NCBI RefSeq assembly: GCF_023898315.1 | Contig: NC_064619.1 | Span: 343,809,150-343,873,149, forward strand | Length of the DNA stretch: 64,000 bases | Direction: 5' to 3' | Source of the DNA: Schistocerca nitens | Taxonomy: Eukaryota; Arthropoda; Insecta; Orthoptera; Acrididae | Shown here: positions 34,104 to 45,308 of the stretch, one piece after another | Layout: each line of letters starts with the position of its first letter | Position numbering within the stretch: position 1 is the first letter of the stretch | Program-made: the position numbers and the translations under genes | The notes under the pieces: model-generated | Told to the model about the DNA's origin: nothing | Databases searched by the model: none | What the model saw: only the letters and a program-made list of their open reading frames with translations

Positions 34104-35443
34104 AGCTAAATAAAAGATTCAAACTATGGAAGGCACTAACTACTGATAGGGATAGTTAGCAAATGAAAGATATTAATAGAGAACAAACAATGTATTTACC
34201 TTGATATCATCATATATATGGCAGTTCATGACAAATTACAAAACTCCGCCATCTCTCTCCCCACATCCACCACTGCTGGCGGCTCACCTCCAACTGCCCA
34301 ACGCTATGCGCTGTTCACAGCCAGCTGCCTAACACTACAATGGCGAGTATTACAACAATGCAAAGCAGCCACAGACTGCACACAGCACAGCCAGTGATTT
34401 TCATACAGAGGTGGCGTTACCAAAAAAACCTAAACAGCCTACTTACATAGCCCCCATGCTCCCCACAAAAAATTTTACAAATTGGTTTGGGCAGTGGCCA
34501 ATACAGATTTGAAAAAAAATTTTCATAATTACAATAACAAAGAAATCAAATGCACACACTTATTGATACAATGTTGGTCAAAAGCTAAACTTTCTCACAG
34601 TCCATAAAGACAGTCCTAATCGTTCATCACAGTAAAATATCAGTGTTTTTCTCAAAGTCTGAGCAGTAAAAGAAAATTCACACGGAGGTAGTGGATTTCC
34701 ATGCAGTCTTGAAGAAGTATCGTTGTCTTTTCAACGGAAAGACAGTGCTGACTCTCGACATGCAGACAGGTCATGGGCCACAACAGAGCAAACCCACAGC
34801 GGAGTCAGTCGAAGTTTTGAAGAGTATTGGTGGGTAGGTCATCACAGAGCAGACCCACTGTAGTCCTGGTAGAGATTACGGTATTGGTGGGCCACCAAAG
34901 ATGCAGACCCACTGTAGTCCTTGAAGAGATGGCCAGCAGCCATCTGTTGTGACTATGCAGGTGCACAATCACCATTGAAGAGTCTTGCGGATAATAGAGC
35001 AAGTCCATAACCACCACTTGTGCACTCACAAAGTTTTTGAATTGTCCTGAGAACCAGCAATGCTGTTAACCAGTCCCTTGCTGAATTATTAACACACGTG
35101 CAAACACTAACAGTCCCTACTTCTCACATAGTGTCCATATACTATGACCAATAGAAACGTGTGCAGTGAAATGTAACTTACAAGTTACTTAATTTGATGA
35201 CCTGGTGTCAATTACAATTTTATAACAGAAGAATACAATTACAAAGGTACAAAATACATCATTAAAGAACATAACAATACAGATAACATTTGTAGTAATA
35301 GGGGCTTTACAAAAGAATCGAAATAACATATACATCAGTGTTACAGGAATTATGACATGAGTACTATACCTTTCACAAATCACTTACCTCACAAAAATCT
35401 TCGCTGCTCAAGCTACTGCAATACAGCGAGCGCCACTACTGCC
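34104..35443 (-). repeat. Tandem LTR/TRIM array, unit 1 (1340 bp)
   Basis: First of two full 1340-base units. Each unit has an LTR-like part (A, 344 bases; minus strand starts TGTAAGTAGGCTGTTTAGG) and an internal part (B, 996 bases). On the minus strand a TGG-starting, primer-site-like stretch follows A, and a purine tract (GGGGAGCATGGGGG) precedes the next A. B contains no recognised gag or pol. It differs from unit 2 by only a handful of bases. Confidence 0.8.
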
Positions 35444-36783
35444 AGCTAAATAAAAGATTCAAACTATGGAAGGCACTAACTACTGATAGGGATAGTTGGC
35501 AAATGAAAGATATTAATAGAGAACAAACAATGTATTTACCTTGATATCATCATATATATAGCAGTTCATGACAAATTACAAAACTCCGCCATCTCTCTCC
35601 CCACATCCACCACTGCTGGCGGCTCACCTCCAACTGCCCAACGCTATGCGCTGTTCACAGCCAGCTGCCTAACACTACAATGGCGAGTATTACAACAATG
35701 CAAAGCAGCCACAGACTGCACACAGCACAGCCAGTGATTTTCATACAGAGGTGGCGTTACCAAAAAAACCTAAACAGCCTACTTACATAGCCCCCATGCT
35801 CCCCACAAAAAATTTTACAAATTGGTTTGGGCAGTGGCCAATACAGATTTGAAAAAAAATTTTCATAATTACAATAACAAAGAAATCAAATGCACACACT
35901 TATTGATACAATGTTGGTCAAAAGCTAAACTTTCTCACAGTCCATAAAGACAGTCCTAATCGTTCATCACAGTAAAATATCAGTGTTTTTCTCAAAGTCT
36001 GAGCAGTAAAAGAAAATTCACACGGAGGTAGTGGATTTCCATGCAGTCTTGAAGAAGTATCGTTGTCTTTCCAACGGAAAGACAGTGCTGACTCTCGACA
36101 TGCAGACAGGTCATGGGCCACAACAGAGCAAACCCACAGCGGAGTCAGTCGAAGTTTTGAAGAGTATTGGTGGGTAGGTCATCACAGAGCAGACCCACTG
36201 TAGTCCTGGTAGAGATTACGGTATTGGTGGGCCACCAAAGATGCAGACCCACTGTAGTCCTTGAAGAGATGGCCAGCAGCCATCTGTTGTGACTATGCAG
36301 GTGCACAATCACCATTGAAGAGTCTTGCGGATAATAGAGCAAGTCCATAACCACCACTTGTGCACTCACAAAGTTTTTGAATTGTCCTGAGAACCAGCAA
36401 TGCTGTTAACCAGTCCCTTGCTGAATTATTAACACACGTGCAAACACTAACAGTCCCTACTTCTCACATAGTGTCCATATACTATGACCAATAGAAACGT
36501 GTGCAGTGAAATGTAACTTACAAGTTACTTAATTTGATGACCTGGTGTCAATTACAATTTTATAACAGAAGAATACAATTACAAAGGTACAAAATACATC
36601 ATTAAAGAACATAACAATACAGATAACATTTGTAGTAATAGGGGCTTTACAAAAGAATCGAAATAACATATACATCAGTGTTACAGGAATTATGACATGA
36701 GTACTATACCTTTCACAAATCACTTACCTCACAAAAATCTTCGCTGCTCAAGCTACTGCAATACAGCGAGCGCCACTACTGCC
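35444..36783 (-). repeat. Tandem LTR/TRIM array, unit 2 (1340 bp)
   Basis: Starts at exactly 1340 bases from unit 1 and is nearly identical to it (seen differences include TATATGGCAG versus TATATAGCAG and CTTTTCAACGG versus CTTTCCAACGG). Short identical frames recur at this spacing (34805 and 36145; 35189 and 36529) and have no known domain. Confidence 0.85.
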
Positions 36784-37127
36784 AGCTAAATAAAAGATTC
36801 AAACTATGGAAGGCACTAACTACTGATAGGGATAGTTGGCAAATGAAAGATATTAATAGAGAACAAACAATGTATTTACCTTGATATCATCATATATATA
36901 GCAGTTCATGACAAATTACAAAACTCCGCCATCTCTCTCCCCACATCCACCACTGCTGGCGGCTCACCTCCAACTGCCCAACGCTATGCGCTGTTCACAG
37001 CCAGCTGCCTAACACTACAATGGCGAGTATTACAACAATGCAAAGCAGCCACAGACTGCACACAGCACAGCCAGTGATTTTCATACAGAGGTGGCGTTAC
37101 CAAAAAAACCTAAACAGCCTACTTACA
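36784..37127 (-). repeat. Tandem LTR/TRIM array, closing LTR-like copy
   Basis: Third copy of part A only. It gives the order A-B-A-B-A, that is, LTR-internal-LTR-internal-LTR. In minus-strand terms the array begins here with TGTAAGTAGG and the LINE flank follows at 37128. Confidence 0.8.
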
Positions 37128-37971
37128 ATATCTGTCGTTCCGCAAGTGTCATAGGCCCTCTGCTGTTCCTGATTTACATAAATGATCTAGGTTATAATCT
37201 GAGCAGCCCCCTTAGATTGTTCGCAGATGACGCTGTAATTTACCGTCTAGTAAAATGATCAGGCGATCAATTCCAATTACAAAATTATCTAGAGAGAATT
37301 TCTGTATGGTGCGAAAAGTGGCAATTGGCACTAAACAAAGAAAAGTGCGAGGTCATCCACATGGGTACTACAAAAAATCCGATAAATTTTGGGTATACGA
37401 TAAATCGCACAAATCTAAGGGCTGTCATTCGACTAAATACCTAGGTATTACAATTACGAGCAACTTACATTGGAAAGACCACATAAATGATATTGTGGTG
37501 AAGGCGAAACACTTAGAAGATGCGACAAACCGACTAAAGAGACAGCCTACATTACACTTGTCCGTCCTCTGCTGCAGTATTGCTGCGCAGTGTGGGATCC
37601 TTACCAGGTAGGATTGACGGAGGACATCGAAAAAGTGCAAAGAAGGGCAGCTTGTTTCGTATTATCGCGCAATAGGGGTGAGAGTGTTACTGATGTGATA
37701 CGCGAGTTGTGGTGGCGGTCACTGAAACAAAGGCGGTTTTCTTTGCGGCGAGATCAATTTACGAAATTTCAATCACCAACTTTCTCTTCCGAATGCGAAA
37801 ATATTTTGTTGACACCGACATACGTAGGGAGAAATGATCATCATATTAAAATAATAGAAATCAGAGCTCGAACGGAAAGATTTGGGTGGACTGGTAGAGA
37901 AGTAGTATGAAATTGGTTCGATGAACCCTCTGCCAGGCGCTAAGTGTGAGTTGCAGAGTAACTATGTAGAT

Positions 37972-38587
37972 GAAACTTCCTGGCAGATTAAAACTGTGTG
38001 CCCGACCGAGACTCGAACTCGGGACCTTTGCCTTTCGCGGGCAAGTGCTCTACCAACTGAGCTACCGAAGCACGACTCACGCCCGGTCTCACAGCTCCAC
38101 TTCTGCCAGTATCTCGTCTCCTACCTTCCAAACTTTACAGAAGCTCTCCTGCGAAACTTGCAGAACTAGCACTCCTGAAAGAAAGGATATTGCGGAGACA
38201 TGGCTTAGCCACAGCCTGGGGGATGTTTCCAGAATGAGATTTTCATATCAGCGCACACTCCGCTGCAGAGTGAAAATCTCATTCTGGAAACATCCCCCAG
38301 GCTGTGGCTAAGCCATGTCTCCGCAATATCCTTTCTTTCAGGAGTGCTAGTTCTGCAAGTTTCGCAGGAGAGCTTCTGTAAAGTTTGGAAGGTAGGAGAC
38401 GAGATACTGGCAGAAGTGGAGCTGTGAGACCGGGCGTGAGTCGTGCTTCGGTAGCTCAGTTGGTAGAGCACTTGCCCGCGGAAGGCAAAGGTCCCGAGTT
38501 CGAGTCTCGGTCGGGCACACAGTTTTAATCTGCCAGGAAGTTTCATATCAGCGCACATTCCGCTGCAGAGTGAAAATCTCATTCTGG
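37972..38587. repeat. tRNA-like inverted-repeat element (274-bp arms)
   Basis: Arms 37972-38246 and 38272-38545 are almost perfect reverse complements, with a 25-base centre (CAGCGCACACTCC). The right arm continues with a partial copy of the centre to 38587. Each arm holds the tRNA-like part (minus 37998-38073; plus 38443-38518) with GGTAGCTCAGTTGGTAGAGC and GAGTTCGAGTCTCGG. A 12-base duplication AACTATGTAGAT (37960-37971 and 38588-38599) flanks the element. The target is the GTAGAT tail of the LINE. Confidence 0.88.
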
Positions 38588-38603
38588 AACTATGTAGATG
38601 TAG

Positions 38604-39420
38604 ATGTAGAGAGAAGAAAGCGATTGATCCGTCGTCTGTCGAGGATGAGGCCACAGCTCTGCAGGAGGGGCCGAGAGGTGGCGTGCAAACATGCAGTGCA
38701 CGGGGAATTGCCAGAACCTTGGGCGTTCCTGCGAGCACGGTTGATAAGGTCCTATGAAACATCCTGTGTCGCTATACCTACAAGATCATCCGTATTCAGT
38801 AGTTGCTTCCTGCTGACGTCCCAGCATGACAAACGTTCGTTCTTAAATTTATTGCTTGCATGGAATGGACATTCTGTGGACAGACGAAGCCAATTTCCAT
38901 CTCCAACGACACGGCAATACGCAGAATTGAAGACTATGGGCAACGGAAAATCCACACGCCTGTATCGTTTATCATAGAGCAGTATTTTTTTTAAGGAGAT
39001 GAGTCCTGCGTGTCCTGTTACCTGTACCGTCACTAGTAAACGTTATGAAAGTCTTTTTCCCAACAATTTCATCCAGGCCTTAAACTACGAGGATGTATGG
39101 GTAGGACAATTTTTGTGTAAGATGGCGCTCCTCCACACATTGCATAGCCAGTGAAGGACAGCCAGTGAAGTGGTTGCTGCAGCGGCATTTCGAAAATACT
39201 AGAATATCAGCCCTCATTTGCCTACACCTGATCTTAATCCGAGTGACTTCTTGCTGCGGGGTTTCTGAAAGATGTGTTCAGAAGCTCCAATTACGCACGT
39301 AGCTAAAATGAAGGCACGCATTGCGGAGCGCATTCTGAACGTGACCTCGAATGTGGAACATTCCGTTTCTCGAATTCAGCTTGTGACAAAAAACGGTGGA
39401 AATTATATGTTTTATCTAGC
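38604..39420 (+). mobile_element. Mariner-like (DUF4817-type) element, 3' part
   Basis: Frame fragments continue the protein begun at 33490: RLSRMRPQLCRRGREVACKHAVHGELPEPWAFLRARLIRSYETSC (GVQTCSARGIARTLGVP-type residues in another frame), ILWTDEANFHLQ (first catalytic Asp and Glu near 38875), LWATENPHA, FVQDGAPPHIA-like residues near 39110 (second Asp) and LLAAGFLKDVFRSS. Many frame breaks. It is the outermost layer of the nest. Confidence 0.7.
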
Positions 39421-40946
39421 CTAGCCGTGAAAGATGGGGTGTCTAGGAAACCTGCTTTCCCGGATCGCTTGACAACATTCAGACAAATCGTATTAATAAG
39501 TTGTATTATAAAATGAACAAATACAATACTTAGCTTTGTGTTACACAGATGTCTCGCAAGCAAAGGGCTACAGACAAAATAAGAAATCTCTTCAGTATAA
39601 CAATTCCCAAGTCCGTGTTACATAGAAGTGAAGAGAATAGTCGCTACTATACAAGTGCCTAATCTTGAAGCTGCTCTTCAACTGGACTGCAACCAGTCGG
39701 GCGCGGCGCTTATGTCCTCTTCACGTAAGGGCCGCTGCTGTTGCGTTGTCGTCCTGGAGAGGGGTCGGTCAGCGTACTATTGGCTAACCTCTTCTCACAG
39801 TCATCCCTTTTCTATTGTTCCCATCTGGCGTAACGACGCTTGGCTTTACGCCGTATCATTCTACTGAACATGCCTTGCACCAGTCTTATGACAGAAACCG
39901 CTGTCATTTTGCTTTTTCTGCGGTTTTTGCCCCTGGAACAATTAGAAACCGATGTCATTTAGCTTTTTATGCGGTTTTTGGCCTCAGGACAGTTAACAAG
40001 CATTTTTCCCATCCGGTACGACCTTTCCGTGGTGGATGGTGCGACAACTGGTAACTGCCGAACTTCTGTGGTCATGCTGGTGTAATGTGCAACTCAAATC
40101 ACACCCGTTGTATTGCGATTCGTCTGTCATTTGTAGCCAACCACATTCACGATAAGACGCTTACAGCGCAATCTGTTGGAGAAATTTCCGTTACTTTGTT
40201 TTCTTCCATGACGCTTTCCCCAGCGTCAGTAATATGCTGTTCAAATTTGACGTCATTCGGAACAGTGACTTTCTTTCTAGAGTGTTTTAAAAGTGGAACT
40301 CTAATTATAGAAACCTTGTATATAATTTTCTGTGTATCACTTCAGATTCTGTTTCAATCGTTATCTCTATTGGTGCTGCTTTTTGTTTTTGACATCTGAT
40401 TAAATTATACACCACACGTCTTGCTCCAAGAAAAAATGTAATCTCATTAGCAAACTATGAAGCAGTTACTTCGTATTGTTCTGGCTTACCATCAGTACTA
40501 ATACACAACAGTAACGAGGCAATACCGAATCCATTGTAATTCCTAATCTTGCTATAAATATCACCTACCCTCGAGAAACGTTAGCGCCGTGTCGCTTCAC
40601 ACGGAGGCAGCCATTTCGAATGGTGTTACCAGAGAGAAGCAGGTTATGTTCTGCCACTGGATTTCACCATCTCGTGTCCTTAATCATGCTTAACAGCAGA
40701 AAAACAGAAGTATACTGCAAAATTTCGCTTTAACAACAAAGCATATGGTCCTTGAGACAATTATAGTTGCTACTGGTCAGATACCTTCTTTATTCATATA
40801 CCTCTATGTTTTTTAAAATTACATATTTTGTTTTCATTCTAATGGATAAGGCTTCTCAATCTTGTGCGAACGCACCAGTATAGTGTCAGTTCAACTTGTG
40901 AGCGAGTGGTTTCACGACATCATAGATTTAGTAATATTAAACTCTT
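39421..40946. other. Mostly unassigned; short tandem duplication
   Basis: A 51-base direct duplication lies at about 39894-39996 (GAAACCG(C/A)TGTCATTT repeated). Part of 39650-39790 is GC-richer and may be an LTR fragment, but I see no ends. No gene recognised. Confidence 0.4.
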
Positions 40947-41812
40947 GAGCTCGCAGTAAAGGAAACAAAGCAAAAATTCGGAGTAGGAATTAAAATCCAT
41001 GGAGAAGAAATAAAAACTTTGACGTTTGCCGATGACATTGTAATTCTGTCAGAGACAACAAAGGACCTGGAAGAGCAGTTGAACAGAATGGACAGTGTCT
41101 TGAAAGGAGAATATAGGATGAACACCAAGAAAAGCAAAACGAGGATAATGTAATGTAGACGAATTAAATCAGGTGATGCTGAGGGAATTAGATTACAAAA
41201 TGAGGCACTTAAAGTAGTAGATGAGTTTTGCTATTTGGGGAGCAAACTAACTGATGATGGTCGAAGAAGGGAGGATATAAAATGTAGACTGGCAATGGCA
41301 AGGAAAGCGTTTCTAAAGAAGAGAAATTTGTTAACATCGAGTAAAGATTTAAGTGTCAGGAAATCGTTTCTGAAAGTATTTGTATTAAGTGTAGCCATGT
41401 ATGGAAGTGAAACATGGACGATAAATAGTTTAGACTAGAAGAGAATAGAAGCTTTCGAAATGTGGTGCTACAGAAGAATGCTGAATATTAGGTGGGTGGA
41501 TCACGTGACTAATGAAGAGGTACTGAATAGAATTGGGGAGCAGTAAAATTTGTGGCACAACTTGACTAGAGGAAGGGATCGTTTGGTAGGACATGTTCTG
41601 AGGCACCAAGGGACTACCAATTTAGTATTGGAGGGCAGCGTGGAGGGTAAAAATCGTAGAGAGAGACCAAGAGATGAATACACTAAACAGATTCAGAAGG
41701 CTGTAGGTTGCAATAGGCACTGGGAGATGAAGAAGCTTGCACAGGATTGAGTAGCATGGAGAGCTGCATCAAACTAGTCTCTGGACTGGAGACCACAACA
41801 ACAACAACGAGC
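40947..41812 (+). mobile_element. RTE-type LINE 3' end
   Basis: A single frame from 40947 to 41750 reads ELAVKETKQKFGVGIKIHGE, TLTFADDIVILSE (catalytic FADD at 41025-41036), DEFCYLGSKLTDDGRRREDIKCR, SVRKSFLKVFVLSVAMYGSETWT, EAFEMWCYRRMLNIRWVDHVTNEEVLNRI and NRRERPRDEY. The order and motifs are those of RTE-clade reverse transcriptases. Only three stops interrupt it (41151, 41436, 41544). The 3' end is a CAACAACAACAA tail, usual for RTE. The endonuclease and RT fingers are missing through 5' truncation. Confidence 0.9.
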
Positions 41813-43248
41813 ACATAGTAATATGACCGTTTTCAGCTTGAAATTTGATTTCATTATTTTTCCTTTGCTTGCTTGTAAGGAGTGAGTTATAAATCAGATC
41901 ATAGTGCAAAACTGTCTTGATGAACAACAGTATCAGAATTGAGTCCGCCTTGATGCGGAACACCTTGTTATTTGTTTACTTATTTATTTCCCAAATTCGT
42001 TTCGGTGACAAATATCACCATCATCAGTTGGTTTTTTAAAAATCTAAAACATATAGAAAACAGCAAACACAGACAAAATGGAAGAATTCCAAGAAAAGTT
42101 ACTGTCCTGATGACTGTTTTCCCACTGTTTCACAGAATGTTTGTATCAAATACTTCTTAGTCGCATAATTAATTGCACTGCTGCGTCCCGCTGGTTACCT
42201 ATGCGCTTTACCTTGTATGTCAATGAGTGTACTTAGAAATAATACTGCCAAGCTGAATATGCTTCGAAATATGTTATAGGACGTTATTAAATTGTAAATT
42301 ATACTCATACGTGGCAGCTTTGACCATAAACCAACGAATTCCCTTAAATAGATTTGTAAAGCAAAAATGGAAATAAATTGCGTGGTTAAGAACTACTGTA
42401 TTTTCTTAGACAGCGATGTATTTATCCTCCACAGCGTATGGAGAAATGCTATCTCTGATATTAACGCAGTCATGGAAAAATGATGAAGTCAAAAATTTTT
42501 GAGAACTTCTGAACCAGAGCAGATGGTGGCAAGTTCACTAAAAACGCAAAATGTAAGTTGATTTCAGTAAAATATATAAAACCTATTGAGCGGTTTTCTG
42601 CTAAATATACACTTCTCCTATCACCACAAACAGCATTTTCCCCTAAAATAGAGTTAACTTGCTTACAACATGGTGGATTCAGTAATGATGAGGACATTCT
42701 TAGCTCTGCAGTTAACAAACGCTGCATTCTTTTGCATACGTAGAGCTATTTCTAGTCACGTGCTTTAACATTACATTTGTACAACACGAGTCTCATTTTG
42801 GAACCACAAAAACAAAAGAATAGCGCTATCTCAATCTGTAATTCATGATTAACAATAATGATACTATCAACACTTGATGGTCCTTTCTCTACTTAACAGT
42901 ATCAGAGTTCGTTGGGTGAAGCGTTTCGCTTGGTTAACTCTCGCGCTTCTAAATGGTCGTTTCGCTGGCAACCAAGAGACGGCTCTGCCCCACTCGTACT
43001 TTCAAGTACTGGTTGTGAGTGGTGATAACTTCACAATGCTTCATTTCTCGGGCAACATTTTATCAGCGACTATTAATGAATAAATTCTACAAAAATGGAC
43101 ATTATATTTTTAATTTTAAATTACGTTTCTATACTAGCGATCGTGCAAATACGACTTCGTGATATTAGTATTATTTTAGAACTCTACAGTGCAGCTCTCT
43201 ACAAGACTGAAATCTCGTCAACAGCATAACACAAATAACACAAGTATG
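41813..43248. other. AT-rich spacer; one hammerhead-like motif
   Basis: No gene. A degenerate hammerhead-ribozyme-like motif on the minus strand is listed separately at 41992-42032. Confidence 0.4.
41992..42032 (-). ncRNA. Degenerate hammerhead-ribozyme-like motif
   Basis: Minus strand: CTGATGA, then a stem GGTGA/TCACC with loop TATTTG, then GAAA. This matches the two conserved core boxes and stem II. Flanking CCAA and TTGG could make stem I. The stem III and cleavage-site positions after GAAA (CGAATT) do not fit well, so activity is doubtful. Confidence 0.45.
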
Positions 43249-43773
43249 TAGCAAGTGTCCCAGAAAGACACCAACAAGCTTTAGCGACAGGTTCCTTATA
43301 TCAAAACAAGGAAAAAATATCTAGTTAAAATTGGCTCTAAAATGCATATCTAAAGAACTATGAGCATTTGTTCCTCTTCGATACTGTAGAGTACATCTCT
43401 TCTGCTTCAAAGGCTTTGATTTCCTTGTTTTGGAAGGAGGTGGTATGTACCAAATGTGAAAGGAATGTTCACTAAACAAGGGCCCAAACGTGCATACTGT
43501 GAGAGTAGTAGTTGTAGGTCAGGGTCTGTGGCCTGTGCGTCATCAAGTAGATCAAAGTCCAGCTGAGTAGATGGGGCCACCAAAAGAGACAGGTATTTTT
43601 CCACACCTCAGGCATGTAGAGGAAATGTGTTACACTCTAGAGAAGATGAACAAGTGCGTCACAGTTCTTAATGTACGCATTTTCGAGCCCATGTTTACTC
43701 GACGTTTTTCTATTGTTTTGGTCTAAGGAACCTGTCCCTAAAACTTGTCGTTATTTCTTTGGGACACTCTGTA
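43249..43773. mobile_element. MITE with about 125-bp inverted arms
   Basis: Left arm 43249-43375 and right arm about 43640-43773 are reverse complements with substitutions. The ends read AGTGTCCCAGAAAGACACC and, reversed, AGTGTCCCAAAGAAATAACG. Both continue to GACAGGTTCCTTA and further inside to GCATTTTAGAGCC / GCATTTTCGAGCC. TA flanks both ends. No transposase; the 65-codon minus frame inside (43407-43604) is not convincing. Confidence 0.78.
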
Positions 43774-44078
43774 TATTGAACGTATAAACTATTCTCGTCA
43801 GACACCTCATAGCAACTGGACTTCATCGGACATGGAAAAAGGTACTTCAGAGAAATGTTGTCACACACGTCGACGTCTGACGGCAGTCGCGTTGGAATCT
43901 CTGGCGTCTTGAGTTCGAGAGTTAGTAGCTCACGTCCACTCGCAGATCCCGTCACTATTGCATGCACGGAAAAAAAAAAAGAATCGGTAATGGGCACTTC
44001 GAGTCTGATTATCGTCACATATTATCTGTTTTAATGACCGTATGCTATATTTGACTTCTCTGTGTCTTGGACTTGCAT
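43774..44078. other. No recognised feature
   Basis: Nothing recognised apart from an A-run near 43970. Confidence 0.35.
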
Positions 44079-44275
44079 TCGGGACGACGACGATTCCAAC
44101 CCGTGCTCTGCCATCCAGATTTAGGTTTCCGTGATTTCCCTAAATGACTCCAGTCATATGCTGGGATGGTTCCTTTCAAAGGCACCGCCGATTTCCTTCC
44201 CCATTCTTGACACACTCCGTCCTTGTGCTCCGTCTCTAACGTCCTCGCTGTCGACGGGACGTTAAACTTAATCTA
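44079..44275 (+). mobile_element. SINE-D
   Basis: Head remnant GACGACGACGATTCCAACCC (B-box-like GATTCCAACCC), body AGATTTAGGTTTCCGTGATT and GGGATGGTTCCTTTCAAAGG, end GTCGACGGGACGTTAAAC. The A-box side of the head is missing. No clear duplication seen. Confidence 0.82.
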
Positions 44276-45234
44276 ATTTCGTTTTTCTGTGACTTGGAGG
44301 TGATGTTTGTATTTGTATTTTTGCCTTTGGTGGTGATAGTGCTGTGCTACGTGTTGCCAAGTGTGTCTCTCTTCAGAGTGTTTTCATGCACTAACAACGA
44401 TGATAGCAGTGTTCGCAACTGATTAGGGATACCTAATCAGCACCCGAGTAGTAGTATCTCCCTGTTCCTTGTTATAATAGCGAGAGACCAAAAACATTGC
44501 GGAACCATTCTGATCGATGATCGCTTAACCACAGTTCATGAAGTACGGCGGAATAGATTACATTGCAGGTACATTCTGCCCGATGGAGTCCAAGATATAC
44601 TAAATGAGATTGACTTCCGGTGCCTCGGAAAAAAAGGGGGTGGAGAAGGGTACATACAAACTCCCTCATGTCCGTGGAATGCTTCTCAAAGCATTCTGAC
44701 ATAATCGCACAACGAAGAGTGGTTCCTTTTCTTGCTGAAGTTACAAGTTATCTGTGGCGTGCTACTAGCTAACATAAATTTCACCTGGCGACTAGTTAGG
44801 TTCCTGTTCCGTTCTCGTCATTGAGAGACGATTGCAGAACCATCAAGGACTTCATACCATCCAATGGAGATATCCCCTCAAGCAAGAATATCTTCCACCA
44901 TGTGCTTGAACGGTGCCGTATTGAGGAATGGAATGGAGAGCCTCATGCGGTTTTTGACTTAATTGTTTCAGATCACCCTGTTGTTGACTAACAATATTGC
45001 CACACTGTGGGCCTTCCAACCGATGTTCAAAATCCATGATAGTCAACGGCGATTCCTTTCATCAGTACGTTGTGGCAGCGGAACATGGCATTTGAAGAGT
45101 GGAGGTGATTTTATCCAAAATGGGGTAATTAAGATGCACCCTACACAAGGATGCACGTTTAAAGCCTAGTGATTTTTCAACCTCAGAGTTGGACTGTCCC
45201 ATTCGTCGGGCATCCACATCTGGTCTCGGTCAAA
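44276..45234. other. No recognised feature
   Basis: Short frames only (for example 44472-44702 minus) with no domain. Confidence 0.35.
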
Positions 45235-45308
45235 TACACTGTTTGATCAAAAGTATCATGCTATGCGGTATTAACCACTGGATGCCACGAAAGTCGGACC
45301 CACCAGTA

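Larger units (their letters stand above)
33833..38603 (+). mobile_element. LINE copy inserted in a mariner-like element, itself interrupted
   Basis: 5'-truncated CR1/L2/Jockey-like LINE. It starts with VDILGVAKQLKSLKKGKSSGPDGIP (RT N-terminus) and runs to NPLNYRPISLT at 34098. A tandem LTR array (34104-37127) follows. LINE sequence resumes with SVVPQVS near 37132 (SGVPQGS in intact copies). About 360 bases of RT, including FDTVPHKR, are missing at the join. It continues through the FADD region (RLFADDAVIYRLV at 37213-37252, now with a frame break) and RPLLQYCCAVWDPYQVGLTEDIEKVQRRAACFVLSR to the tail ATGTAGATGTAGATGTAGA at 38590. A tRNA-like palindrome lies inside the tail. Confidence 0.85.

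Noticed and set aside
34104-37127. CRISPR-like or satellite array
   Set aside because: Units are 1340 bases with LTR-like subparts, only about 2.3 copies, and no spacer structure. The sequence is eukaryotic.
38443-38518. tRNA gene (cloverleaf-like sequence with a CGA-like anticodon position)
   Set aside because: It is one arm of a repeated palindrome. U33 is replaced by G, the acceptor stem has weak pairs, and a CGA (Ser) anticodon should come with a long variable arm, which is absent. A tRNA-derived repeat explains it better.
43407-43604. Possible Gypsy polyprotein fragment (DDAQATDPDLQLLLSQ)
   Set aside because: Only a short phrase resembles the region before integrase. It lies wholly inside a MITE and has no neighbouring motif.
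44472-44702. 76-codon minus-strand frame, and a weak mariner-like reading on the plus strand
   Set aside because: No catalytic or HTH motif could be confirmed in either strand.
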